54,584 bases of DNA from Oscillibacter valericigenes. Its GTDB lineage: Bacteria; Bacillota; Clostridia; Oscillospirales; Oscillospiraceae. The position numbers and the translations under genes were made by a program. This document shows, one piece after another, positions 52,193-54,584 of this stretch. Position 1 is the first letter of the stretch. Each line of letters opens with the position of its first letter. The stretch covers positions 1-54,584 of the forward strand of contig NZ_JAFBIQ010000015.1 of the NCBI RefSeq assembly GCF_021531315.1. Direction: 5' to 3'. The notes under the pieces were generated by a model. That model saw nothing but the letters and a program-made list of their open reading frames with translations, was not told the origin of the DNA and did no database searches.

Positions 52193-52417
52193 TTGAGCAA
52201 GCCTGTTTATACCGCAGACAAGCCGAGCGACTGTCATTACTGCTACTTCTGGACGAATGGCAGAAAGGGCTGCCGTCTGGGTAGAAATAATTGCTACTAC
52301 TTAATCTCTTTGCCGCCGAAACCCAAGTCGGAATGTGATGGCTGTCCCTATGGGCGAGATCACCCGTGCATTGGTTGGTGTACGAAGAAGGTTATGCGTG
52401 AAGTGGGGCTTCGTTGA
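52193..52417 (+). CDS. Small Cys-rich (zinc-finger-like) protein of integrative elements
   Basis: The 74-residue form starts at TTG 52193 with GGAGG eight bases upstream. It contains 'SDCHYCYFWTNGRKGCRLG', 'NNCYYL' and 'CDGCPYGRDHPCIGWC', nine Cys in all, which suggests two zinc sites. Similar small proteins accompany replication genes of Firmicutes elements; no function is known. It overlaps no neighbour and ends one base before the next start. Confidence 0.65.
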   Translation: MSKPVYTADKPSDCHYCYFWTNGRKGCRLGRNNCYYLISLPPKPKSECDGCPYGRDHPCIGWCTKKVMREVGLR

Positions 52418-52418
52418 T

Positions 52419-52553
52419 ATGGATGTGTATGAACAGGAATACCGCTTCTACTATTTTGCCCGATGTCCTTACGAAAAGACGGATACGACTTTCCGCAGCA
52501 TTCCGCTGACAACAGAAAGTTTTCCGCAGAAAGAAGGTGGTGAAGCCGTGTGA
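52419..52553 (+). CDS. Small hypothetical protein
   Basis: ATG 52419 lies one base after the previous stop. The 44 residues ('MDVYEQEYRFYYFARCPYEK', ending 'QKEGGEAV') are aromatic-rich, with one Cys. The stop overlaps the GTG start of the replication gene, so the three genes are translated as a coupled series. I do not recognise it. Confidence 0.55.
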   Translation: MDVYEQEYRFYYFARCPYEKTDTTFRSIPLTTESFPQKEGGEAV

Positions 52554-53434
52554 GTTTTGATTATTTTTACGGTCAGCAATCCGATCTATTCACATTCTAT
52601 CGAGTTCCGAAGGTGTTGTTCACGAACGAGAGGTTCTGGAATATTTCTGCCGATGCCAAGATGCTGTATGGCATTTTGCTTGACCGCATGAGCCTGTCTG
52701 CCAAGAATGGTTGGATAGATAAAAACGGTAGAGTGTATATCATTTTTACAATCGACGAAGCGAAGATGGCTCTGAACTGTGCTGAACAAAAGGCTATCAA
52801 GCTGCTCAGTGAACTTGAGAAGAAAGCAGGATTGATTGAACGTAAGCGCCAGGGTTTGGGAAAGCCCAACCTGATCTATGTGAAGAACTTTATCTCTGCT
52901 GTGGATTCACAACTCTTGAATTGTGAAAATCACAATTCTGGAACAATGGAAATCACAACTCAAGAACTTCCGAAATCACAATGTAATAATACTGATATTA
53001 AAAATACTGAATTTAGTGATACTGATTCTATCTTTCCTTCCGGAAATGGTGGAATGATGGACGAGAATGACCGGTATCAAGAATACTTTGATTATTTCTC
53101 GGATCAGCTCAGTATGGATTTGTTGAAGAAGGATTACCCTTACGATTCCGAAATGCTGGATAACATTCTGGAGTTGATCGTTGAAACAGTTTGCACGAAG
53201 CGACCGTTGATTCGCATTGGTGCAGAGGAGCGTCCGGCAGAAATTGTCCGCAGTCGGTTTATGAAACTGAATGCCGAACACATTCGATATGTTATGGACT
53301 GCTTCAAGGAGAACACCACAAAGATTAGAAATATCCGTCAGTATATGCTGACTACGATATACAATGCGCCGACGACAATAGACACCTACGCCGAGACGTA
53401 TCGGATAGAGAAACAGAACGACTTTCTTCTATAA
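52550..53434 (+). CDS. RepA_N-type replication initiator with DUF6017-like C-terminus
   Basis: This 294-residue protein starts at GTG 52550 with AAGAAGGTGG upstream. Residues 1-110 match RepA_N ('FTFYRVPKVLFTNERFWNIS', 'AKMLYGILLDRMSLSAKNGW', 'LLSELEKKAGLIERKRQGLG'). After a polar linker, the C-terminal 120 residues ('LLKKDYPYDSEMLDNILELI', 'LNAEHIRYVMDCFKENTTKI') resemble DUF6017. Such proteins start replication of low-copy plasmids and circular element forms. The GCTAAT repeats upstream are candidate binding sites. Confidence 0.85.
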   Translation: MSFDYFYGQQSDLFTFYRVPKVLFTNERFWNISADAKMLYGILLDRMSLSAKNGWIDKNGRVYIIFTIDEAKMALNCAEQKAIKLLSELEKKAGLIERKRQGLGKPNLIYVKNFISAVDSQLLNCENHNSGTMEITTQELPKSQCNNTDIKNTEFSDTDSIFPSGNGGMMDENDRYQEYFDYFSDQLSMDLLKKDYPYDSEMLDNILELIVETVCTKRPLIRIGAEERPAEIVRSRFMKLNAEHIRYVMDCFKENTTKIRNIRQYMLTTIYNAPTTIDTYAETYRIEKQNDFLL

Positions 53435-53741
53435 ATTAAGCGCTTGTCTCTCTCCCGATGCCAGCGATCAATACTGGCTTGTAAATATTGGGTTGCTCCC
53501 AATACGGCCATGAAAGCAACAGGATTAAAGATACTTCTCTACGGAGCTGGCGGAGAACCCGGCAGAGGTTAGATTCCTATGGAACTGATTCGCAATCAGT
53601 CGTTCGGTGATTCCCTGAGGGCGTAAGCCCTCTTTCCCAGGGGTGCGTGGCAAATATGGGACACATAGACTTTTGGACTGACTGCCTGATTCCTTTCTGG
53701 CAGTCAGTTATTACATAGCCAACGAAAGGAGGTCATGGCAC
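53435..53741 (+). other. Hairpin-rich noncoding stretch upstream of the second mazF
   Basis: About 300 bases hold no gene but at least five compact stems: GCCAG/CTGGC (53460-53478), TATTGGG/CCCAATA (53486-53504), CTGATT/AATCAG (53585-53599), GAGGGC-GTAA-GCCCTC (53617-53632) and ACTGACTGCC/GGCAGTCAGT (53677-53708). The last is followed by TATTAC, weak as a terminator. The set looks like a folded RNA of about 250 nt ending before mazF. It occupies the same place as 18880-19310. Confidence 0.6.
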
Positions 53742-54149
53742 ATGATGAAAGAAAATTGGGTATATTGCCGTGGTGATATTTATTGCGCCAAGCTGGACCC
53801 GGTAGTTGGGTCGGAACAAGGCGGCATCCGTCCGGTTATCGTCATTCAGAACGATACCGGTAATAAACACGCTCCCACATTGATTGTGGCAACGGTCACC
53901 ACCAGAATCCATAAGAAAGCGAATATGCCGACGCACTTTGTTATTTACGACAATCCTGCATTCAAAGAAGCGTCCGTTGTTCAGCTGGAACAGATTCGTA
54001 CCATTGATAAAAGCAGGATTGATAATTACTTAGGTAAGGTAACGCCCCGTGAAATGGTAGCGATTGAGAAAGCCTTATCTGTCAGCCTGGCAATGGAACA
54101 GCTGAAAAAGCGTTCCCCAAAACATAAAGCAAAGAGAGCGAAGGAGTGA
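53742..54149 (+). CDS. MazF/PemK-family toxin-like endoribonuclease
   Basis: This 135-residue protein has 'YCRGDIYCAKLDPVVGSEQG', 'IRPVIVIQND', 'TLIVATVTTRI' and 'VQLEQIRTIDKSRIDNYLGK', clearly related to the MazF at 19345, and a Lys/Arg-rich tail (KRSPKHKAKRAKE) that the other lacks. AAAGGAGG lies upstream. No antitoxin gene is adjacent. It is followed 6 bases later by an excisionase-like gene. Confidence 0.87.
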   Translation: MMKENWVYCRGDIYCAKLDPVVGSEQGGIRPVIVIQNDTGNKHAPTLIVATVTTRIHKKANMPTHFVIYDNPAFKEASVVQLEQIRTIDKSRIDNYLGKVTPREMVAIEKALSVSLAMEQLKKRSPKHKAKRAKE

Positions 54150-54155
54150 ACATAA

Positions 54156-54392
54156 ATGTTTGAAGAAAGAATCGCTGCCATGAATCAGCGCACCGAAGAA
54201 GCGATGGCTGCTAACGCAGTTCAGTTTGATAAGAGAACCTATACGGTTGATGAGATTCAGGATATTCTGGGCATCAGCAGAACCAGCGCATACAACCTTG
54301 TGAAAAAGAAAGTTTTCCATAGCGTCCGCATCGGTGGCAGTATCAGAATCTCCAAAAAGAGTTTTGATGAGTGGTTGGATCATCAAATGTAA
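54156..54392 (+). CDS. Excisionase-like helix-turn-helix protein
   Basis: This 78-residue protein has a leading helix and an HTH_17 domain ('TYTVDEIQDILGISRTSAYN', 'KVFHSVRIGGSIRISKKSFD'), the excisionase/MerR-like pattern. It follows mazF closely, and a terminator (54453-54492) separates it from the next gene. It probably guides excision or represses the element. Confidence 0.8.
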   Translation: MFEERIAAMNQRTEEAMAANAVQFDKRTYTVDEIQDILGISRTSAYNLVKKKVFHSVRIGGSIRISKKSFDEWLDHQM

Positions 54393-54452
54393 GATTTGTC
54401 AAGGGCGTCGTACAACCCGGCGACAAACTTCAAAACATATTGAGAGTTCGAT

Positions 54453-54492
54453 AAAATGTAGCCATGACAAGAAACACATGGCTACATTTTTT
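54453..54492 (+). terminator. Terminator after the excisionase-like gene
   Basis: AAATGTAGCCATG (54454-54466) pairs perfectly with CATGGCTACATTT (54477-54489), and TTT follows. Confidence 0.9.
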
Positions 54493-54509
54493 ACATAGGA
54501 GGTTGTACG

Positions 54510-54584
54510 ATGGCGGAAATGAGAAAACGCACGAGTATGTCTGTTCTGGAAATGGGCAGGATGCTCGGTCTTGGTAAAACGGAG
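54510..54584 (+). CDS. Helix-turn-helix (excisionase-like) protein, 3' end outside window
   Basis: ATG 54510 has AGGAGG upstream. The visible 25 residues ('MAEMRKRTSMSVLEMGRMLG', 'LGKTE') match the start of a small DNA-binding family found beside the integrase of clostridial elements. The rest, and the integrase expected next, lie beyond the window. Confidence 0.6.
   Translation, partial: MAEMRKRTSMSVLEMGRMLGLGKTE

Overview
The window looks like a Gram-positive anaerobe of the class Clostridia, most likely a GC-rich gut member of the Oscillospiraceae/Ruminococcaceae. This is inferred from the gene set (sepF-divIVA, hfq, mutS-mutL-miaA-miaB, queT, typA), the rubredoxin/rubrerythrin/desulfoferrodoxin oxygen defence, the Tn1549/Tn916-type mobile DNA and the strong GC bias of the core genes. 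No species is claimed.

Layout. (1) 1-5.6 kb is an oxygen and peroxide defence cluster: a CoA-disulfide reductase-rhodanese flavoenzyme (cut by the window edge), a Crp/Fnr regulator transcribed divergently from a DUF134-NifX fusion, a multi-domain rubredoxin, a ferredoxin-rubrerythrin fusion, desulfoferrodoxin and ferritin. (2) 5.6-8.4 kb is a scar zone in which at least six mobile-element genes survive only as pieces (DUF4315, NlpC/P60, tyrosine recombinase, phosphoesterase, serine recombinase, Maff2). (3) 8.7-15.2 kb carries tet(W) with its leader-peptide attenuator. It also carries a leader-controlled operon of two rRNA-methyltransferase-like genes (RlmA-like and RlmN/Cfr-like), then TnpW and a chimeric XRE-DUF4368 gene. 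(4) 15.5-21.5 kb is a second mobile segment: SLOG protein, XRE regulator, GAF-SARP-like regulator, a direct-repeat array, a sigma-like gene, a hairpin-rich noncoding stretch, MazF, excisionase and integrase, ending at a tRNA-Ser. (5) 21.6-22.5 kb is a run of tRNA-Ser 5' halves, each followed by attachment-arm-like sequence. (6) 22.6-23.2 kb holds five tRNA genes (Gly, Arg, His, Gln, Lys). (7) 23.3-51.4 kb is GC-rich core chromosome: translation and RNA modification, mismatch repair, cell division, pyrophosphatase, GAPDH, MetRS, TatD and TypA. (8) 51.6-54.6 kb is a broken tRNA-Arg(CCT), an intact replacement tRNA-Arg(CCT) and the left part of another mobile element with repeats, a zinc-finger-like protein, a RepA_N replication protein, a second hairpin-rich noncoding stretch, MazF and excisionase-like genes.

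How it fits together. The two mobile modules (about 18.0-21.6 kb and 51.9-54.6 kb) share one plan: short repeats spaced alternately about 21 and 31 bp, an intrinsic terminator, a regulatory or replication gene, a 300-450 bp structured noncoding interval, mazF without a visible antitoxin, an excisionase and an integrase region. Both sit beside a tRNA gene split in its anticodon loop. The strongest candidates for undescribed biology are this shared module, the tandem tRNA-Ser attachment array and the leader-controlled rRNA-methyltransferase operon next to tet(W). Functions are read from motifs and family knowledge; no database search was run.
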